A stretch of DNA of 64,000 nt from Anaerococcus sp. Marseille-Q7828 (lineage in GTDB: Bacteria > Bacillota > Clostridia > Tissierellales > Peptoniphilaceae). The translations under genes were made by a program, and so were the position numbers. Where the stretch lies: positions 992,001 to 1,056,000 of the forward strand of contig NZ_OX458331.1 in the NCBI RefSeq assembly GCF_949769285.1, in the 5' to 3' direction. The notes beneath the pieces were generated by a model that saw only the letters and a program-made list of their open reading frames with translations, had not been told where the DNA came from and made no database searches. The stretch's first letter is position 1. Each line of letters starts with the position of its first letter. This document shows positions 29,901-36,957 of the stretch, in pieces.

Positions 29901-30464
29901 TACCCAATCACCAACAAGCAAACAGGTCTTGAATTTACTGTATTTAAGGTAAATAACCTCAACAGAAGACTTCCTGATGCAGAATTTACTATCGTAAAAT
30001 ATAAAGATAACACTTATAAGGAATTAGATGGTAAGTTCACAAAAGCAACAGGCACATCTGATGAAAATGGCCTTGTACAATTTAAAGACGAAAATGGTAA
30101 TGTTGTAAGTCTACCAAAGGGACACTATATAATAACAGAAACCAAAGCACCAGAAGGTTATAAGAAGGCTCAAGCACCTTGGAAGCTAGAAGTCTATGAA
30201 GAAGCTGGTCAGCTTAAGGCAAAATATTCTGGACCAGAAGATACTGCAAATGGACTTTTAACATCAGACAAGGCAAAAGCACAGTCAAATAACAGTACTG
30301 AACTTCAAAAAACAAATAATGGTATTAAGTATAAGTCAAGACTAACCTATATCAACCCAGAATCTAAGACTTATGTCAAAGAGTCTATATTGATACTAGA
30401 AACTATACAGGTAACGGAAAGCTCAACGTTCAAATCACTCCTAAATATAAGAGGGATGAAATAG
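20934..30464 (+). CDS. Giant CnaB adhesin, N-terminal part (giant 3, frameshifted)
   Basis: A 3,176-codon frame. ATG 20934 has GGGAGAGGG upstream and begins a signal peptide (1-29, NLFA) almost identical to giant 2. Order: shared N-terminal module ~60-360; helical segments with an Asp/Glu/Thr-rich linker ~400-670; SDR-like Ig adhesion domains ~680-1150; CnaB domains alternating with further Ig-like modules (six E-boxes by ~3100); InlB/Listeria-Bacteroides type repeats with FAANGGNG and FDGNGG and a related domain at ~2750-2980. The last ~27 codons (after YINPESKTYVK) are out of register. A shift of -1 near 30380 restores the expected sequence and joins the frame ending at 34660. The unshifted product lacks any anchor and would be secreted. 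The joined protein would be ~4,575 residues. Confidence 0.85.
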   Translation: MKRNIKNFMIKAFSMCLAFILVFPTNLFAMSLDNTKYYKASASIMGLAQTDTTSQDDNEVTDQTLLETEITKKETDKYLIEKYARLSKTTGQIEYMIKVHPKDEESKDKITTSFAISKNTDLKDLKIEKISQIHSDNSHAEIKYQEQRPSILYNNDAFETLGVTTDKADLVYYLSAQLSEEALGKIDEKTPSMDLDINVAEAGANLYQDRYALSIDKMEVVGEDGEDTIETLKEKENPTHQVKAIYKEGSSNLLGENPGEITWTDFIHADDDKEFTTDIKLDEGQDATDSQIKVEFYQANEKGYTLKEDFTKEIPFTESLKLQIPLGFIAKVELKTKVTENKKEYSLNQTKIPNPIYKEEKTEERPEEDDADPLPEETSKTEESKGTSEEKIIPIDPETNEAVIDHSLVSEDDTEETKSAINLNRDSVINNFKNNEKLNPVVEITINNISSLFNAYNKDEMTYEEFLANLKSQAKDLSKEEFAEIVQGLIAGLNQETYKVANIDEDQLLAEVYGKDEAEEQATEEKPVTETTEADTEETSNAENGNVETETTEDFRTPEDKIKDNALESFDKSLNQAKEASKKPQEDDRSLIGNISEGIKGIFGQSNLQKADQELKAALAEGKSLEEIQGLLNSFEENYQLSREEQVKLMEDNGDAIKALIAKDSETNFRPHIFAASELKLDGKKFHVLTRFDTSTVNGPIKKGQYFNIHLDDKLTVKNPKELKSIYNGNTEIAKPSYDEANNIIKYEILNDIKEKLQIPLDIPVDYKTNKIELDENGEFVVVNKVSGLGVTDPKSLLPQRVDRNGNLAATIIEPEKKEVAELIEVDMDPYRVYTDANATPVIKDGKLLGFNWTIKVTSDTDLFDLGYKANFTTVKGSGLEKIEDRNKSLGLTDQLDGAFGINDSKHHKVDQAGIREVTYNLYTPVEETPQEKYMMDISIILTEKGKVGAKRIVVNEGWPIEKVREKTPSRVGMNNRTTILGEFANESTAKWTVTDAVSTGDKDVTLPLENRQLQGDQTGSMGQTAAYKIDPSSGMMVNDDTGANGSKPVGTIAVYEYTGAIGEDQKDPQTLGGVSISRYQDVTVDQNWNLPDGQKMPSQTITVTDKDGNKSETKVKEGPVVSDETGKQRIITVPGVKYWDIDNNGNASFRDHTISQTFPQGKGTINGKEYKYSENANYYRPDTRVHYIQNSLEEDTDKKPATFTVIKVDSKDPEKRITGASFDLLGANVSITTDANGEATFRNIKPGRYYLTETKAPDGYKIDQNQKTIEISDNGQITVYGGNAKLSAGSGKTAIVEHSDYPSWPDFMNTMHYGKLDDQGNLEFYVYLKPFAPRLGGRTDKDTRFNISIPGVDLTNANVTVHDLDPEYREYYTIQMQDQTMDKAIIFDNVIGKTNKNGVITGTPNSTDPYTGKTGYSISIPAKRFGDDWGFLVKVNAKVGTDKNPITLTYDWLADKDTATNSKIQEAVTVSTNNEENGHPTITITNEAFKKSSIEVAKFADSLDSEGNKIKLPGAEFVLKDANGKPITTAYTKKEGKVDFGEFPPGTYYLEEQTAPAGYEKSDVYFEVKVNEKGEVTYTAKFKTSSGTPVPGQDYFIEKGEATSSDAKAEVLEIHQHMDVKDSGIGRFQGIWEAYELESLKYKLDARLNIAGPGARFEIQFDKNLDFTQYFTEFPDLYKDGKVIAKPYFDRNTNLLTYVFTENAAKGETTVSLNLVGMIPNKFYAKTHGKYKITNVVAPGVTVTDPNSNQTETIDVDAYFGEYDAKRDYNHKPLSSPPSQAYYFRDVYQDENGQWYVKAFAYYNPYGLYSGGAKNINFNWMSTNYQKDKIQHEWNANGNLPAFQLDNVKVYRTDKRLTNATYNNGTKDITEEVSAVMPLSMGIRPEQDPSTYRKVFETNIDPGSFKSASSNDVYLEYNPKEIKSDSTLQYDAPLKMTMPKISGEKEGYVIEQTFKIPDIKKFNENWRAFYMGQNTVLRSTFVTGPNKNYGNADQTGQEIPKFYKEIVGIINRKFTPGQFKITKTEDNTGKALQGAVFTLTDASGNTIYRSSDTNGFVEFKNLEPGRYTLRESQAPKGYTGSKEKWEVIVSNDGSVRIEETSVTGSGDIYTGNNTNVINIPVTNRKIGENFQVFKKGEDGKPLKGATFTITKQGETNPIATVTSDANGLVEFKANLSEGTYIIEETEAPDGYNKLDQKWVLVISKDDKGKLVKKVYNYSSRTSADEKSLLGEEGTRWVNVKDRKQIGWESFDNRNTGWAGNSTEAEHMGTRIIAINKNKKYVIQRYVINPEAIQTKGIDGVTSATIHREKPNYPNMDWYNGEDYKVFTLEPKKGADTDGKVTGLISDLRLADYTVTDITADVKQTAQSDSTSHYNETRLKLQIPETNKPIVIDVKIPYKDENGGVGTGMDWRENGITYWKSDYYERVSEIVLGDTVASEVGSIKGSYIGENSLDVTNEPKTYGFKIKKVKEGATETLIPGAKFKLIGPDPSTEEREMTTGSDGMISFNGLKPGKYELEETEPAPGYEKADKKWQVIITNEGKAYIKADEETSSTNRLAARRLQSTKANDGLEISDERVPAAQMADDGWMEVDPDRSSGRKTTDLSKAKFGSTKITEINKDTKRFRQEFTFLESEYGSKTREIQIHRQPESYDLKKEDITIKIYQADGTDVTSKIIFNNKVVNNKKYRIVSNKIPATIKGTLTVKIEAPYNPAYGIGLGSNYNNNTVATFDNKAWITDSYENESGIKGKVQNYTVSFAANGGNGTMDSQQVEEGQTFTLPENKFTPPSGKEFKAWSVNGEEKAPQDTITVNADIEVTAIWKDAQVTISFDGNGGTYQKAPEKVDKGSSYMLPGNPFIAPEGKEFAGWIVGSSIKQPGESIIVDNDITIKAQWKNKAPETYTITVSKLENGTLIPSTNSATAGTEVKLTVTPDDGYEIDSVTINGKALSADASGNYKFTMPAANVTLSATFKKKQEEIKPPAGAILIKDEGYPITNKQTGLEFTVFKVNNLNRRLPDAEFTIVKYKDNTYKELDGKFTKATGTSDENGLVQFKDENGNVVSLPKGHYIITETKAPEGYKKAQAPWKLEVYEEAGQLKAKYSGPEDTANGLLTSDKAKAQSNNSTELQKTNNGIKYKSRLTYINPESKTYVKESILILETIQVTESSTFKSLLNIRGMK
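30378..30382 (+). other. Apparent -1 frameshift site in giant 3
   Basis: Reading GTC AAA, then moving back one base to AGA GTC TAT ATT GAT ACT, gives VKRVYIDTRNYTG and continues without a stop to 34660. It is equivalent to one A lost from a run (AAAA to AAA at 30378-30380). The site does not match an X XXY YYZ slippery heptamer. Sequencing error, a real mutation or phase variation are the likelier causes. Confidence 0.75.
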
Positions 30465-33400
30465 ATTATGTACCAGATAAAAATGGTGCAAAATCTCCAG
30501 ATACAATAGTAGAAGGTGTGAAAACTGCCTATAGAACTACCTACAAGATAACAGGTGGAGTGGAAGACACTGAAATAGACAATGTCTTAAGATACTACGA
30601 CCTATCAAAACCAAATGTTACAATGAAAAACACCGCAAGGTGGAGACCATTTGACTGGGGATTTGATGAAGACTTACTAAACCTTGACAAGGGAGTCTAC
30701 TTTATAGATATAGAAGGCTTCTATGATGATGCTATAATCACTGGATATGATAGCAAGCAAAAGAAAAATACTATCCCTGAAGCTGATCAAGGAAAACTTG
30801 ACCTTAATATAGACTTCTATGATGGAGAAAGAAAATTCCAACAAAGAATTAAAGATAAAAGTGGAAATCTAACATGGACTAAAGGTACAGATATAAATGA
30901 TGCTTACCTACTTGGAAATGTCCATCTAGGCTATGTTGGCAAAAATGCACAAGGCCAGGATGTGCCAACTGAAGCTGGACTAAAAAGGGAAAATCCTAAT
31001 GACAAGTACCCACTATGGTTAGGCAAAAAAGGTGGACGTATATATCCATCATTAGATCAAGGAACAAAAACAAGTATTTCAACAAGAGTTGATATAAGCT
31101 CTCTTTATTCATCAGATGAGATGAAGGGAGTGCCACAAGATGGTTTGACCTTGACAAATGAAGAAGAAACTTATAACATCACATTCTCAAAACACGGTAG
31201 AGATAATCCAGATTACAAAATAGATGGAGAAGAAGTTACAAAGAAGAGACTTGAAGGTGCTATATTCAAGCTTCAAGAAGACAATGGTATAACATTTGAA
31301 GATGTACCAGGATCATATGTTGCATCAGCATTTAACGGTTACTTCGGATTTAGAGGACTTAAACCAGGTCGTTATAGACTGCTAGAAGTGAAGGCTCCAG
31401 AAGGATATGTACCAATCAAAGATCCACTACTTTACTTCACAGTAGAAACTATAGCCACAAACTCTGGTAAGATAATTCACCCATTAACTGGTAAAGAAGT
31501 AGATATAAAATCTATCCAAGTTAAGTTCCCAGGTAATAAGACAGTTTATGAGCTTAAGAACTTAACAATGGTTGACCCAGCTGATAAAACAAAAACTGTA
31601 GCAATAAGCACAGTTGACTCTGACAAAATAGATATAGAAAAAGCTGAAATTATCGATCCAAATGATAATACAAAGAAAGTACCACTTAAAGACCTAAGCA
31701 TTCCAGGAGACAAACAAGATTATAAGATTGGCCACACAAGAGTAGTAGAAGGCAAGAGTGGATATATCTCCCTAGAGTACGACAAGGCCAACGGAGTTTA
31801 CCAATACGTACCAGAAAAATCAACTACAACAGAAGAAGGTAAACTAATAGACTACGTAACCAGCGCCACAGCTAAAAACATGGGTAAGATCATCAACGAA
31901 AAACCAGGTGAAGGTGAAGTAACCATTAAGAAATTTGACCAAAATGGAAATGAACTAAAAGCCTCTAATCTTTTACCAGGTGCAGAGTTTACGTTAATAA
32001 ATCTTACAAATGGCGATAGAAAAACTGGTACTATAGGAACAGAAGGAACCCTAAAATTTGACAAGCTTCAAATAGGTAACTACAGACTTGTAGAAACAAA
32101 GTCTCCAGACGGTTACGAAAACAATAACCAAATCTGGCACTTTTCTATCGGTGGTGAAGGTCTAGACCCGTATTCAGGACCAATTGCAAGAACAGGTGTA
32201 GATTTATCTGATAAGATTACTCTACAAACAATAAAAGCTTCTGTCCTAAATCCAGATGCTAAAACAAGCACAGAGATAACAACACAAAACAATGAAGTTC
32301 ATCCACATTTAGGAGAAAGTATAGAATTTGAAAACAAATTCGTATTAGCACCTAATACAAAGATTAACCCTGGCGACTTCTTTACCCTAAAGATGAGCGA
32401 AGATATTGACCTTAACGGTATCTTTGAATATGAGATAGAAAATCTGGACATAATCGCTCCAGGAGTAGGTACAATAGCAAAAGCTGATTACAATAGAAAT
32501 GCTAGAACTATAACTTACACCTTCACAGATTATGCAAAAACTTATACTCTAGTAACGTTTTCAAACAAACTCACTGCCTTTGTAGACCTATATAAGGTTA
32601 AGTCAAATGCAAATAAAAATGTAGGATTCAGAATATCAGAAAATGATAAAAACCAGTATAAGAATGTAAATGTAGTCTATGACCAAGACTACGGTCGACA
32701 AGCAGACCACTTTGGAAACACGATTAATATCACTTCCAAGATTGTAAAATACGATCCAAAAACTGGCGAATTCTTACACTACTACTACATCAACAAGCTA
32801 AAAGACTTCTCATATGGTCCGATTGAGTTTAGATACGAATCAGGCCAAAGAATAGATGATCTAAAAATTGATGTAGCTAAGGTTTATAACAATAATTGGC
32901 AACTAAGCTCTACTATGCCAGATTCATTTGCAGTAAATGAATCAAGCAACAATCTATATCCATTTGAAAATGCAGTTCGTTATCAATGGCTAAATAGAGG
33001 ATACTATGCTCCAGTTCATTTCAATGACGGAATTGGACGAGGCGACTCATATATAGTAAAGGTCACAGGTAGGGTTGGAGACAAAGATAAATCAGAGTAT
33101 ACTGGTTTTGGTACTTTATATAAATTTAACCAAGGCTACACGCCTACTCATGCCGAAAGACATGACTCAATCCGTTACTTCAAAAACGAATCGACAGCCG
33201 AAACCACACTAGAAATCCAAGCATTCAACCCAGAAAATAAGATTACCTTTAAGAAGGTTGACCAAAATGGTAAGGCCCTTGCTGGAGCTAAGTTTAGACT
33301 TGATTACCTAGCGCCAAATAGTTCTACTTGGTCTCAAGGAAGTGAAAGAGATACAGACAAAGATGGTGTACTAAAACTTACTAAGTTAAAGCCAGGCAAA

Positions 33401-34660
33401 TATAAGCTCACAGAAACTTCAGCACCAGAAGGCTATAAGATGGCTACAAACCCAATAATGGAATTTGAAGTAGATAAGAACGGTAAAATAACTAAAGAAG
33501 TAACATCTGTCGACGGAAAATCTACAACAACCCAAGATATAAGTGGATCTACAAACTATATAGTCAACAGTAAAACTTATGAAATTGAGTTTAAGAAAGT
33601 AGATGCAGATGACAACACTAAAGCACTTGAAGGAGCAGAATTTGAAATTTGGTATAAAGCCCAAGAATCAGATGATTACTCTAAGGAAAAACTAAAATTA
33701 TACCAAGATGCTTCAGGAAATAAGATAGTCCTAAAAGCTGACGAAACTGCACCTACAGGCTATACTGAAGTTGAGAAATTCACTACAGGAGAAGATGGAT
33801 TAGTTAAGTTTAACTTTACCGAACAAGGCTACTACGCTATTAAGGAAGCTAAAGCTCCTAAAGGCTATATAGCTCCAAGAGACTATGTAAAAGAATTTGT
33901 AGTAAAGGATGGTAAAGTCCAAGCTGACAGATACAAGACAGAAATGGATGTATCTAAGACAAAGAGTTGGACATCTGTTAATAATATGCTAAATGACGTT
34001 TATGCAACAGATATAACCATGAAGTTCAACTCTGATCATGAAAAAATCACTTATGTGAAGGATAAGTCAACAATCACATTGTCAGGATTGCCTTATGATA
34101 ATGATTTCAAAGCGAAGAATAATTTGACAAGTGATGGAATAACTATTAGTGCAAAATTAGTAAATAAGAATAACCAAAGCTCTGATACTAAGACTTACAC
34201 TCTTGAGTCAACTGACTATACTAATAATGAGGGTAAGATAACTATTAACCTTTATGAATTAGTAAAAGAATTGGAAAACAAAACTGGTGATTCATTCGAA
34301 TCAGAAAATACCATTGAATTATCAATGTATTCAACTCTAGCTCTTGATACAACATTAGATATAACATCTAATCTTGTAATAGGAGATGGAGAAGACAAGA
34401 TAAGTGAAGATAGGACCTTCAATATAGGAACAAAGGGCAACGAAAAAGTTGACCACTCCTACACTTTCACAAATCTTGGTGCACCAAAACTACCAATACC
34501 TATAGAAAACAAGAAATCTACCTACCCACTAACAGGTGGCAACGGAGTATTTACAGGCTTTGCAATCATAGGTACAGCAGTTATGCTTACAGCATTAGCA
34601 TATTTTGGCATTTACCAAAATGACAAAAATAGAAGAAGATCTGCAAGGTACAAGAAATAA
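30380..34660 (+). CDS. Giant CnaB adhesin, C-terminal part with a YPLTGG anchor (giant 3 continued)
   Basis: The continuation of giant 3 in the next frame. It is open from 30380; the first usable start codon is a GTG at 30518 with no good ribosome site, so independent translation is unlikely. It holds a beta module with FDWGFDEDLL, four CnaB domains by E-box (LLEVKAPEGY, RLVETKSPDGY, KLTETSAPEGY, AIKEAKAPKGY), and an SDR-like Ig domain (NPGDFFTLKMSEDIDL, then NARTITYTF) closely related to the one in giant 1. It ends with YPLTGG at 34523, a membrane segment almost identical to giants 1 and 2, and a basic tail. This intact anchor and lack of other lesions suggest the break is recent, reversible or artefactual. 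Confidence 0.85.
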   Translation, partial: RVYIDTRNYTGNGKLNVQITPKYKRDEIDYVPDKNGAKSPDTIVEGVKTAYRTTYKITGGVEDTEIDNVLRYYDLSKPNVTMKNTARWRPFDWGFDEDLLNLDKGVYFIDIEGFYDDAIITGYDSKQKKNTIPEADQGKLDLNIDFYDGERKFQQRIKDKSGNLTWTKGTDINDAYLLGNVHLGYVGKNAQGQDVPTEAGLKRENPNDKYPLWLGKKGGRIYPSLDQGTKTSISTRVDISSLYSSDEMKGVPQDGLTLTNEEETYNITFSKHGRDNPDYKIDGEEVTKKRLEGAIFKLQEDNGITFEDVPGSYVASAFNGYFGFRGLKPGRYRLLEVKAPEGYVPIKDPLLYFTVETIATNSGKIIHPLTGKEVDIKSIQVKFPGNKTVYELKNLTMVDPADKTKTVAISTVDSDKIDIEKAEIIDPNDNTKKVPLKDLSIPGDKQDYKIGHTRVVEGKSGYISLEYDKANGVYQYVPEKSTTTEEGKLIDYVTSATAKNMGKIINEKPGEGEVTIKKFDQNGNELKASNLLPGAEFTLINLTNGDRKTGTIGTEGTLKFDKLQIGNYRLVETKSPDGYENNNQIWHFSIGGEGLDPYSGPIARTGVDLSDKITLQTIKASVLNPDAKTSTEITTQNNEVHPHLGESIEFENKFVLAPNTKINPGDFFTLKMSEDIDLNGIFEYEIENLDIIAPGVGTIAKADYNRNARTITYTFTDYAKTYTLVTFSNKLTAFVDLYKVKSNANKNVGFRISENDKNQYKNVNVVYDQDYGRQADHFGNTINITSKIVKYDPKTGEFLHYYYINKLKDFSYGPIEFRYESGQRIDDLKIDVAKVYNNNWQLSSTMPDSFAVNESSNNLYPFENAVRYQWLNRGYYAPVHFNDGIGRGDSYIVKVTGRVGDKDKSEYTGFGTLYKFNQGYTPTHAERHDSIRYFKNESTAETTLEIQAFNPENKITFKKVDQNGKALAGAKFRLDYLAPNSSTWSQGSERDTDKDGVLKLTKLKPGKYKLTETSAPEGYKMATNPIMEFEVDKNGKITKEVTSVDGKSTTTQDISGSTNYIVNSKTYEIEFKKVDADDNTKALEGAEFEIWYKAQESDDYSKEKLKLYQDASGNKIVLKADETAPTGYTEVEKFTTGEDGLVKFNFTEQGYYAIKEAKAPKGYIAPRDYVKEFVVKDGKVQADRYKTEMDVSKTKSWTSVNNMLNDVYATDITMKFNSDHEKITYVKDKSTITLSGLPYDNDFKAKNNLTSDGITISAKLVNKNNQSSDTKTYTLESTDYTNNEGKITINLYELVKELENKTGDSFESENTIELSMYSTLALDTTLDITSNLVIGDGEDKISEDRTFNIGTKGNEKVDHSYTFTNLGAPKLPIPIENKKSTYPLTGGNGVFTGFAIIGTAVMLTALAYFGIYQNDKNRRRSARYKK

Positions 34661-34678
34661 TTCTAGAATATAGAGTTT

Positions 34679-34725
34679 TTAACAAGCACTAAAGGGGATA
34701 AGCCCCTCAAGTGCTTGTTTTTTTA
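34679..34725 (+). terminator. Rho-independent terminator after giant 3
   Basis: ACAAGCACT and AGTGCTTGT form the stem, with an inner AGGGG/CCCCT stem, followed by TTTTTTTT. The T tract overlaps the stop codon of the convergent minus-strand gene. Confidence 0.9.
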
Positions 34726-35226
34726 TCTTTCCATCAAAACTTTGAGCTTCTTAAGGCTTAAGCTGTGCCTGTTTGATACAGTTTTGGAAGAAATATTTAA
34801 TATATGACCTATTTCCGCATTGGACAAGTCCTCCCAATACTTTAGTCTTATAATTTCCTGGTCTTTTTGGCTGAGCTTTCCTATGGCAAGATAGAGGTCC
34901 TTGTAATTTTCAAGAATATGAACTTCAAAATCATAATCATCGGGGATGGTATCAACTATAGGATTGCCATTCTGGTCGAAATCATCCAGACTTTGGGGAT
35001 TTTGTTTCTTTGCCCTGTCTAAATAGTGGTAGCGAAGTTGATTTTTCAAGAAATTCCCAAAAGTCCCCTTGCTTTCATCATAGGCAGGAATACACTCCAC
35101 AAGAATCATACTAGTCTGGTCAATGTCCTCATCATAATCAAAAGAAGGAAACTTCCTTGCCATTGATATTAAAAGTGGCATATAAGAATCAATAATTTGC
35201 TTTGAATTGGCTAGTGTAATTTGCAT
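34723..35226 (-). CDS. Sigma-70-like RNA polymerase sigma factor
   Basis: A 167-residue protein. Residues ~10-70 look like region 2 (LLISMARKF, DEDIDQTSMILVECIPAYDESKGTFGNFL, then LRYHYLDRAKK). The C-terminal ~55 residues look like region 4, with a helix-turn-helix (LSQKDQEIIRLKYWEDLSN then AEIGHILNISSKTVSNR). Size fits a small group 4-like or phage/element-type sigma rather than a housekeeping factor. The start at 35226 (ATG) is chosen over an upstream TTG at 35241 because AAAGG lies at the right distance before it. It is convergent with giant 3; control of the neighbouring surface genes is only a guess. No anti-sigma gene is adjacent. Confidence 0.8.
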   Translation of the reverse strand: MQITLANSKQIIDSYMPLLISMARKFPSFDYDEDIDQTSMILVECIPAYDESKGTFGNFLKNQLRYHYLDRAKKQNPQSLDDFDQNGNPIVDTIPDDYDFEVHILENYKDLYLAIGKLSQKDQEIIRLKYWEDLSNAEIGHILNISSKTVSNRHSLSLKKLKVLMER

Positions 35227-35439
35227 AATAAAACCTTTCAAAGCGGCCGCTTATTAAATTTGTCGACACAATTATGGTATAAGAAAAAGAAGAAAAAGTT
35301 TAATTGGATAAAGGGCAATAAGAAGAAAAGAAAAGGGATAAAAGGGGAGACGTGTGGAGGAGAGCTATGGGATAAAAGGAATAATGCGAAAAAATTAATT
35401 GTTATAAGAGGAGAGTGAGCAACACACCAAATCTTTGAT

Positions 35440-35560
35440 TGTCATCCTAGAGGGAAAACTAGCCATCCGCCTCCTCTTTGTCATCCTCGAGGCCGTAGGC
35501 CGAAGGATCTCACAAAGTTACGATTAGCCAGGGGATTCTTCGCTGACTCTCAGAATGACA
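35440..35560. repeat. Interspersed palindromic repeat, one partial and one full unit
   Basis: A partial unit starts TGTCATCCTAGAGGG at 35440. A full unit runs from TGTCATCCTCGAGG at 35479, through GGCCGTAGGCCGAAGGATC, to CTCAGAATGACA at 35549-35560. Confidence 0.85.
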
Positions 35561-35592
35561 GGGGTATAGTGTTTACACTAATGATTTAATAC

Positions 35593-35650
35593 GCATTATC
35601 GTTCCAAAAATGCAACGTAAAATGAAACGCAAATTTTACGTTGCATTTTT
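35593..35650 (+). repeat. Cassette-flanking palindromic repeat, upstream copy
   Basis: A 58-bp sequence starting GCATTATCGTTCC. It contains a perfect 18-bp inverted repeat (35606-35623 and 35633-35650) around a 9-nt spacer. The same sequence, in the same orientation, recurs at 36958-37015 beyond the gene. Confidence 0.9.
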
Positions 35651-35686
35651 TTACTTTATATTCTATGATATGACTAAGGAGAAGTT

Positions 35687-36946
35687 ATGGAAGTATATAA
35701 TTATGAATTAAAATCAAAGCTTACTGATAAGTTCCTTAAGACTGTTTCATCATTTGCCAATTATAATGATGGTAGGATAATATTTGGTTTGGACAATGAG
35801 GGCAATGCTGTTGGTATGGATGATTTAGATGGGGCCAAGCTAGCTATTGAAAACAAAATTAATGATAGTATCAAACCTAGACCAGAGTTTAAAATCGATA
35901 TTGACTTTGAGAATTCTAGTATAATTTTGACTGTTTTTGAAGGGGAAAACAAGCCTTACTATTATCATAATAAAGCTTATAAAAGAAGCGACTCCTCTGA
36001 TGTAGAGGTGGATAGAGATGAACTTAGTGAACTTATACTATTTGGAAAAAATTTGGATTATGAGCAATTAGCTAGTAAGGAGCAAAATTTAAGCTTCAAT
36101 TATTTTAATTCTGAAGTAATGAGTCAAATTAATATAAGCAATCCAGGACTTGATATTTTAAAAACTTTTGATCTCTATGATGATAAGAATGGATATAATG
36201 TCGCTGGTCTTTTAATATCAGACTCCAATAATTTTAACATTATCGATTTGGCAAAATTTGGTGATAGTATTAGCGACATAGAGTTTAGAAAAACCATTAA
36301 AGGCATTTCTATTCTAGAAGCATTCAATATGACTGTGGAATATTACAAACAATACTATAACCCCGAGGTTATAGAAGGTAAGCAAAGAAATACTATTGAA
36401 AAAATACCTCTTAAAGCTTTTAGGGAAGCATTAGCTAATGCTTTAGTACACAGAAAATGGGACAGGGATGAATATATTAGCATTAGTTTTTATGATGATA
36501 GAATAGAAATTACATCACCTGGTGGTCTCCCTAATAATATCAGTGAATATGAATATCTCAATAGTAGGGTGTCCTCTCCTAGAAATCCCATTATTTCGAA
36601 TATATTTTTTAGATTGAAATACATTGATAAATTAGGTACTGGTATTTTTAGGATTAAAGAAGCTTATGAAAATAGTACTTCTATTCCTTCGTTTGTGATT
36701 AGCGAGAATTTCGTAACGGTTGTATTGCCGATATTAAAGAGTATTAATATGGAAGATTTTTCACAAGAGGGCCAAGAAATACTAAGAATTTTAGAAAAAT
36801 CTGATGAAAAATCAAGGCTTGAGCTAGAAAAAATCACAGGCTATAATAAAACAAAGACAATAAGAATTCTCAATGAACTACGTGAGATTGGAGCAATAGA
36901 AGTAGTGGGTATCGGCAGAGGTACAAAATATAAAAGTAGAATCTAA
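35687..36946 (+). CDS. AlbA_2/Schlafen-type putative DNA-binding ATPase regulator
   Basis: A 419-residue cytoplasmic protein of the COG2865 type. The N-terminal ~120 residues are an AlbA_2 (Schlafen AlbA) domain (KTVSSFANYNDGRIIFGLD, then EGNAVGMDD). Residues ~240-330 carry a GHKL-type ATPase-like fold (FREALANALVHRKW, ITSPGGLP, GTGIFRIKEAYE). The C-terminal ~60 residues resemble a winged helix. AAGGAGA precedes ATG 35687. Such proteins are usually called transcriptional regulators and often sit in mobile or defence-linked regions, but direct function is mostly unproven. It stands alone between two direct copies of a 58-bp palindrome and has interspersed repeats on both sides. Confidence 0.85.
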   Translation: MEVYNYELKSKLTDKFLKTVSSFANYNDGRIIFGLDNEGNAVGMDDLDGAKLAIENKINDSIKPRPEFKIDIDFENSSIILTVFEGENKPYYYHNKAYKRSDSSDVEVDRDELSELILFGKNLDYEQLASKEQNLSFNYFNSEVMSQINISNPGLDILKTFDLYDDKNGYNVAGLLISDSNNFNIIDLAKFGDSISDIEFRKTIKGISILEAFNMTVEYYKQYYNPEVIEGKQRNTIEKIPLKAFREALANALVHRKWDRDEYISISFYDDRIEITSPGGLPNNISEYEYLNSRVSSPRNPIISNIFFRLKYIDKLGTGIFRIKEAYENSTSIPSFVISENFVTVVLPILKSINMEDFSQEGQEILRILEKSDEKSRLELEKITGYNKTKTIRILNELREIGAIEVVGIGRGTKYKSRI

Positions 36947-36957
36947 ATAAACGAAAG

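Larger units (their letters stand above)
35227..35686. other. Intergenic region: palindrome, repeats and cassette left boundary
   Basis: Next to the sigma gene is a 12-bp palindrome AAGCGGCCGCTT (35241-35252), unusually GC-rich here. A purine-rich stretch (~35280-35415) follows; its 65-codon open frame is low-complexity and rejected. Interspersed repeat units occupy 35440-35560. The first copy of the 58-bp palindromic flank is at 35593-35650. Confidence 0.6.

Noticed and set aside
30372-30386. Programmed -1 ribosomal frameshifting in giant 3
   Set aside because: There is no canonical slippery heptamer and no obvious downstream pseudoknot; a one-base loss is simpler.
35221-35418. 65-codon Lys-rich open frame on the + strand
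   Set aside because: It is a low-complexity AAG/AAA run overlapping the sigma gene's 5' end, with no family resemblance.
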